This document shows positions 17,143-24,652 of a stretch of 25,090 nt of DNA, one piece after another. Numbering within the stretch: position 1 is the first letter of the stretch; each line of letters begins with the position of its first letter. This stretch comes from Polaromonas sp. (GTDB lineage Bacteria > Pseudomonadota > Gammaproteobacteria > Burkholderiales > Burkholderiaceae_C): NCBI GenBank assembly GCA_026786065.1, contig JAJAYS010000263.1:1-25090 (forward strand), written 5' to 3'. The translations under genes and the position numbers were made by a program. The notes beneath the pieces were generated by a model. It made no database searches. It was given only the letters and a program-made list of their open reading frames with translations, and was not told where the DNA came from.

Positions 17143-18009
17143 ATGCTTCTGAGTGAAAAAAATCTGAGCCGCTCATGGCTGGCTGCGGTCTATGTGTTCC
17201 TCTACATTCCGCTGCTGTTTCTGATTGTTTTTTCCTTCAACAGCACCCGCCAGGACGGCATTTTCACCGGCTTCTCGCTGCGCTGGTATGCGGCGCTTTT
17301 TCGTGATACGCGGCTGGTGGAAGGGTTCTTCCTGTCGTTCAAGGTGGCCGTTGTGGCCGCAACGCTATCGGTGATTCTGGGCAGCTTCGCGGCCTATGTG
17401 CTGGTGCGCTACAAGCGCTTTTCGGGCCGTACGCTGTTCTACGGCGCCGTCAAGGCACCGCTGGTGATGCCCGAGGTCATCGTCGGTCTGTCGCTGCTGC
17501 TGCTGATGGTGGCGGTGCAGCGCGCTACAGGCTGGCCCGATCGCGGCTTCATCACCATCGTTGCGGGGCACGCCCTGCTCGGCATGGCCTATGCCACGGT
17601 GGTCATACAGTCGCGCCTGAGCGAAGTGGATCGCTCCATAGAAGAGGCGGCGATGGACCTCGGCTGTCAGCCGGTTCAGGTGTTTTTTCTGGTCACACTG
17701 CCCAACATCGCGCCGGCGCTGGTTTCGAGCTGGCTGCTCTGCTTCACGCTGTCGTTTGACGACGTGGTCATTTCGGAGTTTTTGTCCGGGCCAGGCGTCA
17801 CCACCTTGCCGCAGGTGATCTTCAGTTACGCGCGGCGCGGGGTGAACCCTTCGGTCTACGCCGCCGCCACGCTGCTTATTGCGGTGGTGTCGTTGGGCAT
17901 CATTGCGTACAGCCTCTCCCTGCTGCGCAGGCAAAAGAGGCTGGCGCGGGAAATCAGCCAAGCCCGTCAGGGCGATTCGCGGCCTGCGGCAGACGTGCGG
18001 GCCAAGTAG
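17143..18009 (+). CDS. potI: Polyamine ABC transporter, permease 2
   Basis: A 288-residue permease with about six helices (YVFLYIPLLFLIVFSFNSTR near the start, a signature of PotC/PotI proteins). Its docking loop is SIEEAAMDLGCQPVQVFFLV, then TLPNIAPALVSSW, and the conserved FTLSFDDVVISEFLSGPGVT follows. I chose the ATG at 17143: GAGGTG, which overlaps the potH stop, is well placed before it; the GTG inside that site at 17131 is an alternative. The last 56 bases overlap the 3' end of the convergent EamA gene on the minus strand, so the C-terminal tail may be longer than in relatives. Confidence 0.93.
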   Translation: MLLSEKNLSRSWLAAVYVFLYIPLLFLIVFSFNSTRQDGIFTGFSLRWYAALFRDTRLVEGFFLSFKVAVVAATLSVILGSFAAYVLVRYKRFSGRTLFYGAVKAPLVMPEVIVGLSLLLLMVAVQRATGWPDRGFITIVAGHALLGMAYATVVIQSRLSEVDRSIEEAAMDLGCQPVQVFFLVTLPNIAPALVSSWLLCFTLSFDDVVISEFLSGPGVTTLPQVIFSYARRGVNPSVYAAATLLIAVVSLGIIAYSLSLLRRQKRLAREISQARQGDSRPAADVRAK

Positions 18010-18901
18010 CCAGAACCACCCCGACAAGGGCCAGCGCAAAGGCGCCAAGTTGAAGGCCGCTCAGGCTTTCGCCGAGCACCAGCACGCCAACCCCGGCTGC
18101 GCTGATCGGCAGCATCACCGTGAAAACGCCAGCCTGGTTGGCGGCGACGTTTCGCAACCCGGTCATCCAGAGCCAAACCGTCCACACGCTGGCAGCCAGC
18201 GAGTAAAACACCAGCAAAGCCCACGACGAAGCGTTCACCGTTGCGAAGTCGAAGTACCACGCGGCCCAGAGTCCGAAAGGGGTGATCAGCGCCAAACCCC
18301 ACAGGTTGATCAGCGCGCTGATGCGTTTCGGGCCCATCACGCCAGTAAGCTTCTTGCCGATGACCGCATAGGCGGCCTCGCACAGCACTGCGCCCAGCAG
18401 CAGAAAGCTGCCCAGCCCGCGCAAAATATTGCCTGAATAGTTCTCTGAGCCAATGTATTCGGGCGCAGATAGCTCTGATTTTGATAGCGACACAAATACA
18501 ATGCCGAGCACCGCACAGGCAATGCCGGCTCCCACCCTCAGGCCGATTCGCTCACGCAGAAAAAACCAGCTCATCAGCGCAATTGCAGCCGGAATCGCCG
18601 CCATGACGACGCCGGCCGTGACCGCACTCGTCAGGCTGACACCGAACAGCATGCAGAGTGTGAACAGGAAGTTGCCGAGGAACGATTCGAGGAAAAGCAG
18701 GCGCCGCGTGCTGACGCTCATCGGCGCTTCGTCAGCCGGCTTTTTCAGCCAGTGCAACATCGCCAGGGCGCCGATTCCAAAACGCAACCAGGCCAGCAGA
18801 AACACCGGCAACGCCGCCACTAGCGGCTTGGACAGCGCGACATAGCTGCCTACCAGGGACATGCTGAGCGCCAGACAGGCGTACGCCACAATTCGCTTCA
18901 T
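17954..18901 (-). CDS. EamA/DMT-family transporter
   Basis: A 315-residue membrane protein with about ten helices arranged as two EamA repeats, typical for drug/metabolite exporters of the RhaT/YdcZ/RarD-like superfamily. Visible pieces are GSYVALSKPLVAALPVFLLA in the first helices, LLFLESFLGNFLFTLCMLFG in the middle of repeat one and AGVFTVMLPISAAGVGVLVL near the end. The substrate is unknown; such proteins export amino acids or small metabolites. I chose the ATG at 18899-18901 as the family start. The C-terminus overlaps potI (convergent, 56 bases). Between the repeats, residues SLSKSELSAPEYIGSENYSG look like an insert relative to other members and correspond to a repeat-like DNA segment (about 18430-18495). 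Confidence 0.9.
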   Translation of the reverse strand: MKRIVAYACLALSMSLVGSYVALSKPLVAALPVFLLAWLRFGIGALAMLHWLKKPADEAPMSVSTRRLLFLESFLGNFLFTLCMLFGVSLTSAVTAGVVMAAIPAAIALMSWFFLRERIGLRVGAGIACAVLGIVFVSLSKSELSAPEYIGSENYSGNILRGLGSFLLLGAVLCEAAYAVIGKKLTGVMGPKRISALINLWGLALITPFGLWAAWYFDFATVNASSWALLVFYSLAASVWTVWLWMTGLRNVAANQAGVFTVMLPISAAGVGVLVLGESLSGLQLGAFALALVGVVLATWPARLPQAANRPDGLG

Positions 18902-19117
18902 AAGCTGGTGGAGGTTGAAGTGCCAAGCCCGCGTGCGGCCCGGTCGGGAATGTCGGCCGTCGTACGAAGCCAGCAAAGACTGAAACCTCCCGGGACTTGC
19001 TGCAACTTTGCTTGAAGCATCGATTAATCTGCACTTTTAAGCAGCGCGGCCCCTGGAGCGGGTTCAGTTTAGCCCGCACACACTGCGCGCGCTGCGCCCA
19101 CTGCCCTCATTGATTCC

Positions 19118-19597
19118 ATGCGCCATTCACCCCCTCGTCTCGTCTTTGTCTATGGCACTTTGCGGCGAGGTGAAGAGCGCGACATCAATTTGCTTGCACC
19201 TGCGCCTACGGCTTTGGGGGCCGCCAGCGTGGCCGGAAGGCTCTACGATCTGGGCAGCTATCCCGGATTGAGGCTGGGAGGGCCAGGGTGGGTAGAGGGC
19301 GAGGTATATGCCGTCAGCCCTGAACTCGAACGTCGGCTCGATGAGATAGAGGCGGTTTGGCCTGCGCCGAGTGGCGAATACCTCAAGCGGGAAGTCTGGG
19401 TGAGCTTGAAGGTCAGCGACGGAGCATCGTCGGTGAACGGCTCGGCATCTCAGAACGACCCCGACGTCGCGGGTGCACCGCCATTGTTGTGCTTGCTCTA
19501 CGAAGCGTCGCCTGATGCAGTTCACGGATGCTTTGAGATCGCCGGAGGCAACTGGGTTGCGTACCGGCGCAACCAACTCCAGGGACCCTCTGCGTAA
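19118..19597 (+). CDS. Gamma-glutamylcyclotransferase (AIG2-like) family protein
   Basis: A 159-residue protein of the GGCT/AIG2 fold. The opening FVYGTLRRGEERDINLL holds the family's YGTLRRG motif at 12-18, which binds the gamma-glutamyl part; GWVEGEVYAV and LERRLDEIEAVWPAPSGEYL follow, with Glu78 at the catalytic acid position (pattern LDxxE). Members release 5-oxoproline from gamma-glutamyl peptides or amines; others act in different amide chemistry, so the substrate is unclear. It is divergent from the EamA gene and stands alone before the long aceA promoter region. Confidence 0.85.
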   Translation: MRHSPPRLVFVYGTLRRGEERDINLLAPAPTALGAASVAGRLYDLGSYPGLRLGGPGWVEGEVYAVSPELERRLDEIEAVWPAPSGEYLKREVWVSLKVSDGASSVNGSASQNDPDVAGAPPLLCLLYEASPDAVHGCFEIAGGNWVAYRRNQLQGPSA

Positions 19598-19802
19598 CTC
19601 CTGACTAGTCTGTCTCGGCCGGATCGGGTCGGGTTGCAAGGCAGTGCTGCAGGCAATGGCCCCCGCTATTGGCAAGAAAAAACAACGCAGCGAACTGCCC
19701 GGCCCAAGCCGATCACAGGCCGACGGAAGAGTATGCGCGGGGTCTCTGATCAGGCCCATCGTCGGCGGATCCGCATTTCCACTCTGCCAAACAAATTTTC
19801 TT

Positions 19803-19867
19803 AATGTGAAATAAAAACGGTGAATTTAGGAAACTATTTCCCATTATGGGAATTATGTTTTCACATT
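19803..19867. promoter_or_regulatory. Nested inverted repeats in the aceA upstream region
   Basis: Outer arms AATGTGAAA (19803-19811) and TTTCACATT (19859-19867) enclose a perfect inner palindrome TTCCCAT-T-ATGGGAA (19838-19852). The region is far richer in A and T than the coding sequence around it. These are good candidates for regulator binding upstream of aceA; the regulator is unknown. The rest of 19598-19802 shows no gene or RNA that I can support. Confidence 0.45.
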
Positions 19868-19912
19868 GAGATATAAAGTAAATAAACCATTGAATTTAAA
19901 AGAAAAAATATT

Positions 19913-19958
19913 TGTCTTATATAAGACATATGACTCTAGACGGATCTTCTATAAGACT
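19913..19958. promoter_or_regulatory. Two palindromic candidate operators upstream of aceA
   Basis: TGTCTTATATAAGACA (19913-19928) is a perfect 16-base palindrome. A second site GATCTTCTATAAGACT (19943-19958) matches it at 12 of 16 positions and its centre lies exactly 30 bases downstream, i.e. about three helical turns, so both would face the same side of the DNA. They end 75 bases before the aceA ATG, in or near the promoter. A dimeric regulator binding both sites is likely; which one cannot be said. Confidence 0.55.
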
Positions 19959-20032
19959 TACACTGAATTCCAGATTGGCAAGGGGAAGACCCATCGTCAA
20001 GTCAGCAGTTCTTTTAACTTCAGGAGTAAGTC

Positions 20033-21352
20033 ATGCCCCAAACCCTCACCGAACAATTAAGCCGCGACCAGCAGATCTCTGCCCTCGAAAAAGACTGGGC
20101 CACAAACCCGCGCTGGAAAGGCATCAAGCGCGGCTACAGCGCTGCCGACGTCGTCCGCTTGCGTGGTTCCTTCCCGATCGAGCACACTTTGGCCCGTCGC
20201 GCCTCCGAGAAGCTGTGGGGCTTGCTGCACACTGAGCCTTATGTCAACACACTGGGCGCGCTGACCGGTGGCCAGGCGATGCAGCAGGTCAAGGCTGGCG
20301 TCAAGGCGATCTACCTGTCGGGCTGGCAGGTTGCTGCCGACAACAACTCTTATGCCTCGATGTACCCCGACCAGTCGCTCTATCCAGTTGATTCGGTGCC
20401 CAAGCTGGTCGAGACAATGAACAACACCTTCCGCCGTGCCGACGAGATTCAGCATGCCAAAGGCATCGACGCGGGCGATGACGCTTACATCGACTACTTC
20501 GCGCCCATCGTGGCCGACGCCGAAGCCGGTTTCGGCGGTGTGCTGAATGCCTTCGAATTGATGAAGGCCATGATCAAGGCTGGCGCCGGTGCGGTGCACT
20601 GGGAAGACCAGCTCGCATCAGTCAAAAAATGTGGCCACATGGGCGGCAAGGTCCTGCTGCCGACGCGCGAGTCCTGCCAGAAGTTGATCGCCGCGCGCAT
20701 GGCAGCCGATGTGTGCGGCGTGCCGACGCTCGTGATTGCCCGCACCGACGCCGAAGCGGCCGACCTGCTGACTTCCGACTACGACGAGAACGACAAGCCT
20801 TTCCTGACCGGCGAGCGTACGTCCGAAGGCTTTTACAAGACTCGCAAAGGCATGGACCAGGCCGTGGCCCGTGCCAACGCCTACGCGCACTACGCCGACT
20901 TGGTGTGGTGCGGAACCGGTACCCCCGATCTGGAGTTCGCCAGGAAATTTGCCGAAGCTGTGCACAAGATTCACCCCGGAAAAATGCTGGCTTACAACTG
21001 CTCGCCATCGTTCAACTGGAAGAAAAACCTCGACGACGCGACGATTGCAAAGTTCCAGCGCGAGCTGGGCGCGATGGGCTACAAGTACCAGTTCATCACG
21101 CTGGCCGGCATCCATTCGATGTGGTTCAACATGTTTGACCTGTCCCAGGACTATGTGAAGCGCGGCATGACCGCCTATGTCGAGAAAGTGCAGGAGCCCG
21201 AGTTTGCCGCGCGGGACCGTGGCTACACCTTTGTATCGCACCAGCAGGAAGTCGGCACCGGTTACTTTGATGAAGTCACGACCACGATTCAGGGTGGAAA
21301 GTCCAGCGTGACGGCGCTGACCGGCTCAACCGAAGAAGAGCAGTTTCACTAA
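20033..21352 (+). CDS. aceA: Isocitrate lyase
   Basis: A 439-residue enzyme splitting isocitrate into glyoxylate and succinate, the first glyoxylate-bypass step needed for growth on acetate and other C2 sources. The active-site motif KKCGHMGGK contains catalytic Cys200. Other family parts are VEDQ-like [37 protein letters not shown] and [18 protein letters not shown]. Length matches the short bacterial form (about 430). The ATG at 20033 is preceded by CAGGAGTAAG. The gene is monocistronic: a long AT-rich regulatory region stands before it and a terminator after it. With acs and the malonate genes it suggests a lifestyle using acetyl-CoA-forming substrates. No malate synthase is in the window. 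Confidence 0.97.
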   Translation: MPQTLTEQLSRDQQISALEKDWATNPRWKGIKRGYSAADVVRLRGSFPIEHTLARRASEKLWGLLHTEPYVNTLGALTGGQAMQQVKAGVKAIYLSGWQVAADNNSYASMYPDQSLYPVDSVPKLVETMNNTFRRADEIQHAKGIDAGDDAYIDYFAPIVADAEAGFGGVLNAFELMKAMIKAGAGAVHWEDQLASVKKCGHMGGKVLLPTRESCQKLIAARMAADVCGVPTLVIARTDAEAADLLTSDYDENDKPFLTGERTSEGFYKTRKGMDQAVARANAYAHYADLVWCGTGTPDLEFARKFAEAVHKIHPGKMLAYNCSPSFNWKKNLDDATIAKFQRELGAMGYKYQFITLAGIHSMWFNMFDLSQDYVKRGMTAYVEKVQEPEFAARDRGYTFVSHQQEVGTGYFDEVTTTIQGGKSSVTALTGSTEEEQFH

Positions 21353-21376
21353 AGCTTTCTCATCAGATCACAACCA

Positions 21377-21455
21377 GGCAAGGCCATACACGGAACCTTG
21401 CCAGGCCTTCAGCCCGGACTGCGCTTACCCGCCTATCCGGGCTTTTGTGTTTTTG
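21377..21455 (+). terminator. Terminator region after aceA
   Basis: Two hairpins follow the aceA stop. The first has arms GGCAAGG (21377-21383) and CCTTGCC (21396-21402). The second has eight-base arms AGCCCGGA (21411-21418) and TCCGGGCT (21436-21443) followed by TTTGTGTTTTT, a standard intrinsic terminator with a rather long loop. Confidence 0.8.
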
Positions 21456-21493
21456 GCTGGTTCGCGCTAATAGAGCGAGAACGCCGGCTACCG

Positions 21494-21499
21494 TAAAAT
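21494..21499 (+). promoter_or_regulatory. Candidate -10 box for the thrS leader
   Basis: TAAAAT (five of six to consensus) lies between the aceA terminator and the leader peptide. No convincing -35 box is at the right distance, so this is only a candidate; transcription starting near 21506 would give a leader of about 210 bases. Confidence 0.3.
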
Positions 21500-21547
21500 C
21501 CGGTGATGCATTCATCCAGCCAGGAAACAGGAAGGACGGTTCGGGTT

Positions 21548-21640
21548 ATGACACCGCGAACTACGACCTTGTCCGCCTTCTGGATTCATCCAAGGCTCCA
21601 GCCCGCATGCCGTGATGACTCCTTGCTAGAAGAACACTAG
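21548..21640 (+). CDS. Candidate thrS leader peptide (threonine attenuator)
   Basis: A 30-residue open frame, [20 protein letters not shown] followed by [10 protein letters not shown], ending TAG. Residues 2, 5, 6 and 7 are Thr and use all four Thr codons (ACA, ACT, ACG, ACC). AGGAAGGA (21529-21536) is a possible ribosome site 11 bases upstream. The frame sits after the aceA terminator and ends 20 bases before a strong intrinsic terminator, which itself ends about 30 bases before thrS. This is the classical architecture of ribosome-mediated attenuation, where shortage of charged tRNA-Thr would stall the ribosome early and let thrS be transcribed. I have not found a strong alternative antiterminator pairing. 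No homologue is known to me; this is inference from layout. Confidence 0.5.
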   Translation: MTPRTTTLSAFWIHPRLQPACRDDSLLEEH

Positions 21641-21643
21641 CAA
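21623..21643 (+). promoter_or_regulatory. Hairpin over the leader-peptide stop codon
   Basis: TTGCTAG (21623-21629) and CTAGCAA (21637-21643) form a perfect seven-base stem with a seven-base loop; the leader stop codon TAG is inside the right arm. A ribosome finishing the leader would melt it. CTTGCT at its left side can also pair with GGCAAG (21669-21674) at the base and loop of the terminator. Confidence 0.5.
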
Positions 21644-21660
21644 CAGTTGATCTCAACCAG

Positions 21661-21691
21661 AAAAGCGCGGCAAGTTCCGCGCTTTTGTTTT
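21661..21691 (+). terminator. Intrinsic terminator (attenuator) just before thrS
   Basis: Perfect ten-base stem AAAAGCGCGG / CCGCGCTTTT with a six-base CAAGTT loop, followed by GTTTTT. It ends 27 bases before the thrS start and after the aceA terminator, so its purpose must be to control thrS rather than to end aceA transcripts. Confidence 0.85.
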
Positions 21692-21717
21692 TCAGCCGCT
21701 TCAACAAAGACCTTGCC

Positions 21718-23625
21718 ATGATCCAAGTCACGCTGCCCGATGCTTCAGTCCGCGAATTCCCTCACGCCGTCACGGTGGCCGACGTAGCGGCGTCGATCGG
21801 TGCGGGGCTGGCCAAAGCCGCGCTGGGTGGAAAAGTCGATGGCAAGTTGGTGGACACCGCCTTCTTGATCGATAAAAACAGCGCCCTCGCCATCGTGACT
21901 GCGAAGGACCCCGACGGGCTGGAACTGATTCGCCATTCGACCGCGCATCTGCTGGCCTACGCCGTCAAGGAGCTGTTTCCGGATGCGCAGGTCACCATCG
22001 GACCGGTCATCGAAAACGGCTTTTTTTACGACTTCTCCTACAAGCGCCCGTTCACGCCGGACGACCTCGTCGCCATTGAAAAACGCATGAATGAGCTTGG
22101 TGCGAAGGACGAGGCGGTGGCGCGTCGTGTTCTACCGCGCGATAACGCGGTGGCGCATTTCAAAAGCATCGGCGAGCACTACAAAGCCGAAATCATTGCC
22201 AGCATTCCGGCCAATGAAGATGTGTCGCTGTACCGCGAAGGGAACTTTGAGGACCTTTGCCGGGGCCCGCATGTCCCAAGTACCGGCAAGCTCAAATTCT
22301 TCAAGCTGATGAAAGTGGCCGGTGCTTACTGGCGCGGCGACCACCGCAACGAAATGCTGCAACGCATTTACGGTACGGCCTGGGCTACAAAAGACGAATT
22401 GCAGCAGCACCTGACCATGATCGAAGAGGCGGAAAAGCGCGACCACCGCAAGCTCGGCAAAGAGCTCGACCTGTTCCACATTGACGACCACGCGCCAGGT
22501 CTGGTGTTCTGGCATCCGAAGGGCTGGACGCTGTGGCAGGGCGTTGAGCAGTACATGCGCAAGGTTTATCAAGACAACGGTTACCAGGAGGTGAAGGGGC
22601 CGCAGATCATCGACAAAACGCTGTGGGAGAAAACCGGTCACTGGGACAAATACCGCGACAACATGTTCACAACCGAGAGCGAAAAGCGTGAGTACGCGCT
22701 GAAGCCGATGAACTGCCCTGGGCACATTCTGATTTTCAAGCAGGGCATCAAGAGCTACCGGGATCTGCCGCTGCGTTATGGCGAATTCGGCCAGTGCCAC
22801 CGCAACGAACCCTCGGGGGGGCTTCACGGCATCATGCGGGTGCGCGGTTTCACGCAAGACGATGGCCACATTTTCTGCACCGAAGAACAGATTCTCAAAG
22901 AGTGCGTTGACTACACGACGCTGCTTCAGCAGGTCTATACCGACTTTGGCTTTAAAAACATCATTTACAAGGTGGCAACGCGGCCGGAAGCACGAATCGG
23001 ATCCGACGCGAGTTGGGACAAGGCCGAGAACGCGCTGATGGAGAGCCTGCGGGCCTCGGGTTGCGAGTTCGAGATTTCACCCGGCGACGGCGCGTTCTAT
23101 GGCCCGAAGATTGAATACACGCTAAAGGACGCGATCGGTCGTCAGTGGCAATGCGGCACGATGCAGGTTGATTTTTCGATGCCCGAGCGGCTTGATGCCG
23201 AATACGTTGGCGAAGACGGTGCGCGCCACCGGCCCGTCATGCTGCATCGTGCCATCGTCGGAAGCCTGGAGCGCTTCATCGGCATCCTGATCGAAGAACA
23301 TGCGGGCGCTTTGCCTACTTGGCTGGCGCCAGTGCAGGTTTCGGTGCTGACGATTACCGACGCGCAGGCAGATTACGCCCGAGAGGTGGCTAAAACGCTG
23401 AAAAATCAAGGGCTTAGAGTGAACCTGGATCTGCGCAACGAAAAGATTACGTATAAAATACGAGAGCATTCTTTGCAAAAGCTGCCCTACATCCTTGTCG
23501 TTGGCGACAAAGAGAAAGCTGCCGGGGCGGTTGCAGTTCGAGCACGCGGCAACAAAGATTTCGGTCCCATGCCGCTCGAAGCGTTTGCAAAACAGATTAC
23601 GTCCGATATTGCGTTGAAGGCATAA
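21718..23625 (+). CDS. thrS: Threonyl-tRNA synthetase
   Basis: A 635-residue class II synthetase that charges tRNA-Thr. Domains in order: N-terminal TGS domain ([15 protein letters not shown], about 1-62), editing domain with [16 protein letters not shown] and YCRGPHVP-like [11 protein letters not shown] (to about 225), catalytic core with motif 2 [20 protein letters not shown] and [10 protein letters not shown], zinc-site residues Cys in MNCPGH and His in the core, motif 3 [20 protein letters not shown], and the anticodon-binding domain (from about 535) with [20 protein letters not shown]. Length is standard. The ATG at 21718 gives the family start; ribosome site is weak (AAAGA), in keeping with control upstream. 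It heads thrS-infC-rpmI-rplT, a conserved order. Confidence 0.98.
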   Translation: MIQVTLPDASVREFPHAVTVADVAASIGAGLAKAALGGKVDGKLVDTAFLIDKNSALAIVTAKDPDGLELIRHSTAHLLAYAVKELFPDAQVTIGPVIENGFFYDFSYKRPFTPDDLVAIEKRMNELGAKDEAVARRVLPRDNAVAHFKSIGEHYKAEIIASIPANEDVSLYREGNFEDLCRGPHVPSTGKLKFFKLMKVAGAYWRGDHRNEMLQRIYGTAWATKDELQQHLTMIEEAEKRDHRKLGKELDLFHIDDHAPGLVFWHPKGWTLWQGVEQYMRKVYQDNGYQEVKGPQIIDKTLWEKTGHWDKYRDNMFTTESEKREYALKPMNCPGHILIFKQGIKSYRDLPLRYGEFGQCHRNEPSGGLHGIMRVRGFTQDDGHIFCTEEQILKECVDYTTLLQQVYTDFGFKNIIYKVATRPEARIGSDASWDKAENALMESLRASGCEFEISPGDGAFYGPKIEYTLKDAIGRQWQCGTMQVDFSMPERLDAEYVGEDGARHRPVMLHRAIVGSLERFIGILIEEHAGALPTWLAPVQVSVLTITDAQADYAREVAKTLKNQGLRVNLDLRNEKITYKIREHSLQKLPYILVVGDKEKAAGAVAVRARGNKDFGPMPLEAFAKQITSDIALKA

Positions 23626-23682
23626 GTACACTTATTTGTCGAGTGTATTGGTCATACAATGCTGCATTTTCGGGCGTGAGCA

Positions 23683-23699
23683 GCTATAGCTTTTATAGC
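23683..23699. repeat. Short palindrome upstream of infC
   Basis: GCTATA-GCTTT-TATAGC in the 95-base spacer between thrS and infC. It resembles the other AT-rich GCTAT/ATAGC palindromes in the window. It could form a weak hairpin 22 bases before the infC start. A second weak stem, TACACT/AGTGTA, lies at 23627-23647. Confidence 0.45.
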
Positions 23700-23720
23700 A
23701 GACCTTGAAGGATCGAGACC

Positions 23721-24311
23721 ATCGCTACTGAATTTCGTGACCGCCGTCACCGTGAAGAACGCAAGCACCGCCTGAACCGTGAAATCATGGCGCCGGAAGT
23801 GCGGCTATCAGGCCCCGAGAACGAACCACTTGGCATCGTACCCGTCATGGAGGCGCTGCGATTGGCCGGCGAGTACGACGTTGATCTGGTTGAAATCTCC
23901 CCGACCGCAGTACCGCCCGTATGCCGCTTGATGGATTACGGAAAGTTCAAGTATGCGGAGCAGAAGAAAGCGGCCGAGGCGAAGTCCAAGCAAAAAGTCA
24001 TCGAGATCAAGGAGATCAAGTTTCGGCCGGGTACCGATGATGGCGACTACAACATCAAGCTGAGAAACATCAAGCGGTTTCTTGAAGAAGGGGACAAATG
24101 CAAGATCACGCTGCGTTTTCGCGGTCGTGAAATTACCCACCAAGAGTTGGGTCTCGCCTTGCTTGCGCGCATTCGCGACGAGTTGGCCGATCTGATTTTG
24201 GTAGAGCAGTTTCCAAAGCTCGAAGGTCGGCAAATGGTGATGATGATCGCGCCTGGCCGTAAAAAGCCCGCCTCGAAGGCTGAGCCGGCAACCGTAGCTT
24301 CATCTTCTTGA
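23721..24311 (+). CDS. infC: Translation initiation factor IF-3
   Basis: A 196-residue factor that binds the 30S subunit, checks the start codon and keeps subunits apart. The conserved N-domain reads [20 protein letters not shown] and [19 protein letters not shown], joined by the lysine-rich linker to the C-domain ([20 protein letters not shown], then [20 protein letters not shown]). An ATG at 23787 exists, but it lies inside the conserved [10 protein letters not shown] stretch, so it cannot be the true start. Upstream in frame there is no ATG or GTG before a stop at 23706; the ATC at 23721 has GAAGGA eight bases before it. A non-standard AUU/AUC start is the known device by which IF-3 limits its own synthesis. 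Confidence 0.93.
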   Translation: MATEFRDRRHREERKHRLNREIMAPEVRLSGPENEPLGIVPVMEALRLAGEYDVDLVEISPTAVPPVCRLMDYGKFKYAEQKKAAEAKSKQKVIEIKEIKFRPGTDDGDYNIKLRNIKRFLEEGDKCKITLRFRGREITHQELGLALLARIRDELADLILVEQFPKLEGRQMVMMIAPGRKKPASKAEPATVASSS

Positions 24312-24323
24312 CGATCAATTTTT

Positions 24324-24345
24324 GGGGTGGCCGAAAGGCTGCCCC
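24324..24345 (+). promoter_or_regulatory. GAAA-capped hairpin after infC
   Basis: GGGGTGGCC-GAAA-GGCTGCCCC folds into a nine-pair stem (two G-U) with a GNRA tetraloop. There is no T run after it, so it is a structural or protein-binding element rather than a terminator. It may be part of an L20-type operator. Confidence 0.55.
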
Positions 24346-24350
24346 AGGCG

Positions 24351-24371
24351 AAGTCTGCGTTGAGCAGACTT
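24351..24371 (+). promoter_or_regulatory. Hairpin with alternative long-range partner (candidate L20 operator part)
   Basis: AAGTCTGC (24351-24358) and GCAGACTT (24364-24371) form a perfect eight-base stem with loop GTTGA. The same AAGTCTGC occurs at 24633-24640 near the rpmI start, so GCAGACTT can pair with either copy. In E. coli, L20 represses rpmI-rplT through a pairing of similarly distant segments; the resemblance is by layout only. Confidence 0.5.
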
Positions 24372-24480
24372 ACCAAAAGCGAAAGAGTGAAATCTTTTGC
24401 ATCCTGCTGGAGTTGTCCGGGGGTGCAGCTTAAAGGTGGATGAGTCGTTCGGTTGGCCACAAAAAAATGGTTTTGCGAAC

Positions 24481-24620
24481 GACTCGCCGCTATGAAGTGG
24501 CAGAGCTAACAACTCGCCACCAACAAGTGGCAGAGCTAACAACTCGCCACCAACAAGTGGCAGAGCTAAAAACTCGCCACTAACAAGTGGCAGAGCTAAA
24601 AACTCGCCACTAACAAGTGG
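24481..24620 (+). repeat. Tandem array of 30-bp hairpin-forming units
   Basis: Units start at 24481, 24511, 24541, 24571 and 24601, the last one only 20 bases long. The middle units are almost identical (AACTCGCCACCAACAAGTGG plus CAGAGCTAAC or CAGAGCTAAA). Within each, CTCGCCAC and GTGGC-A-GAG can pair into an eight-pair stem with one bulged A and loop CAACAA or TAACAA; in the first unit GCCGC/GTGGC keeps the pairing by a G-U pair. There are no spacers, so it is not a CRISPR array. It lies between infC and rpmI, in a 374-base spacer without genes. Confidence 0.9.
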
Positions 24621-24632
24621 CTCGGGGCCGTC

Positions 24633-24652
24633 AAGTCTGCGTAGGTTCGCAG
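24633..24652 (+). promoter_or_regulatory. Distal pairing segment before rpmI
   Basis: AAGTCTGCGT here repeats 24351-24360 exactly. It can pair with GCAGACTT at 24364-24371, or fold locally as CTGCG-TAGGTT-CGCAG (24637-24652). The two are mutually exclusive. The rpmI ribosome site AAGGAG (24674-24679) lies about 22 bases downstream. Confidence 0.45.

Noticed and set aside
19127..19759. 210-residue minus-strand frame
   Set aside because: Antisense to the gamma-glutamylcyclotransferase-like gene, without a domain or ribosome site.
19598..19800. tRNA or small RNA gene
   Set aside because: No cloverleaf, terminator or promoter pair could be recognised.
21661..21717. T-box or tRNA-mimic operator at thrS
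   Set aside because: No T-box consensus (AGGGTGG-type) is present and such elements are rare in proteobacteria; I saw no anticodon-arm mimic as in E. coli thrS.
24315..24542. Minus-strand frame with the repeated peptide LALPLVGGEL
   Set aside because: Also an automatic result of the 30-bp period; it begins with TTG, lacks a ribosome site and runs antisense to the infC-rpmI spacer.
24467..24583. A 38-codon frame over the 30-bp array with a ten-residue repeat (ELTTRHQQVA)
   Set aside because: A 30-bp period automatically gives an in-frame repeat; there is no ribosome-binding site and the start is preceded by a run of A only.
24481..24620. CRISPR array
   Set aside because: The repeats are directly adjacent with no unique spacers, and no cas genes are present.
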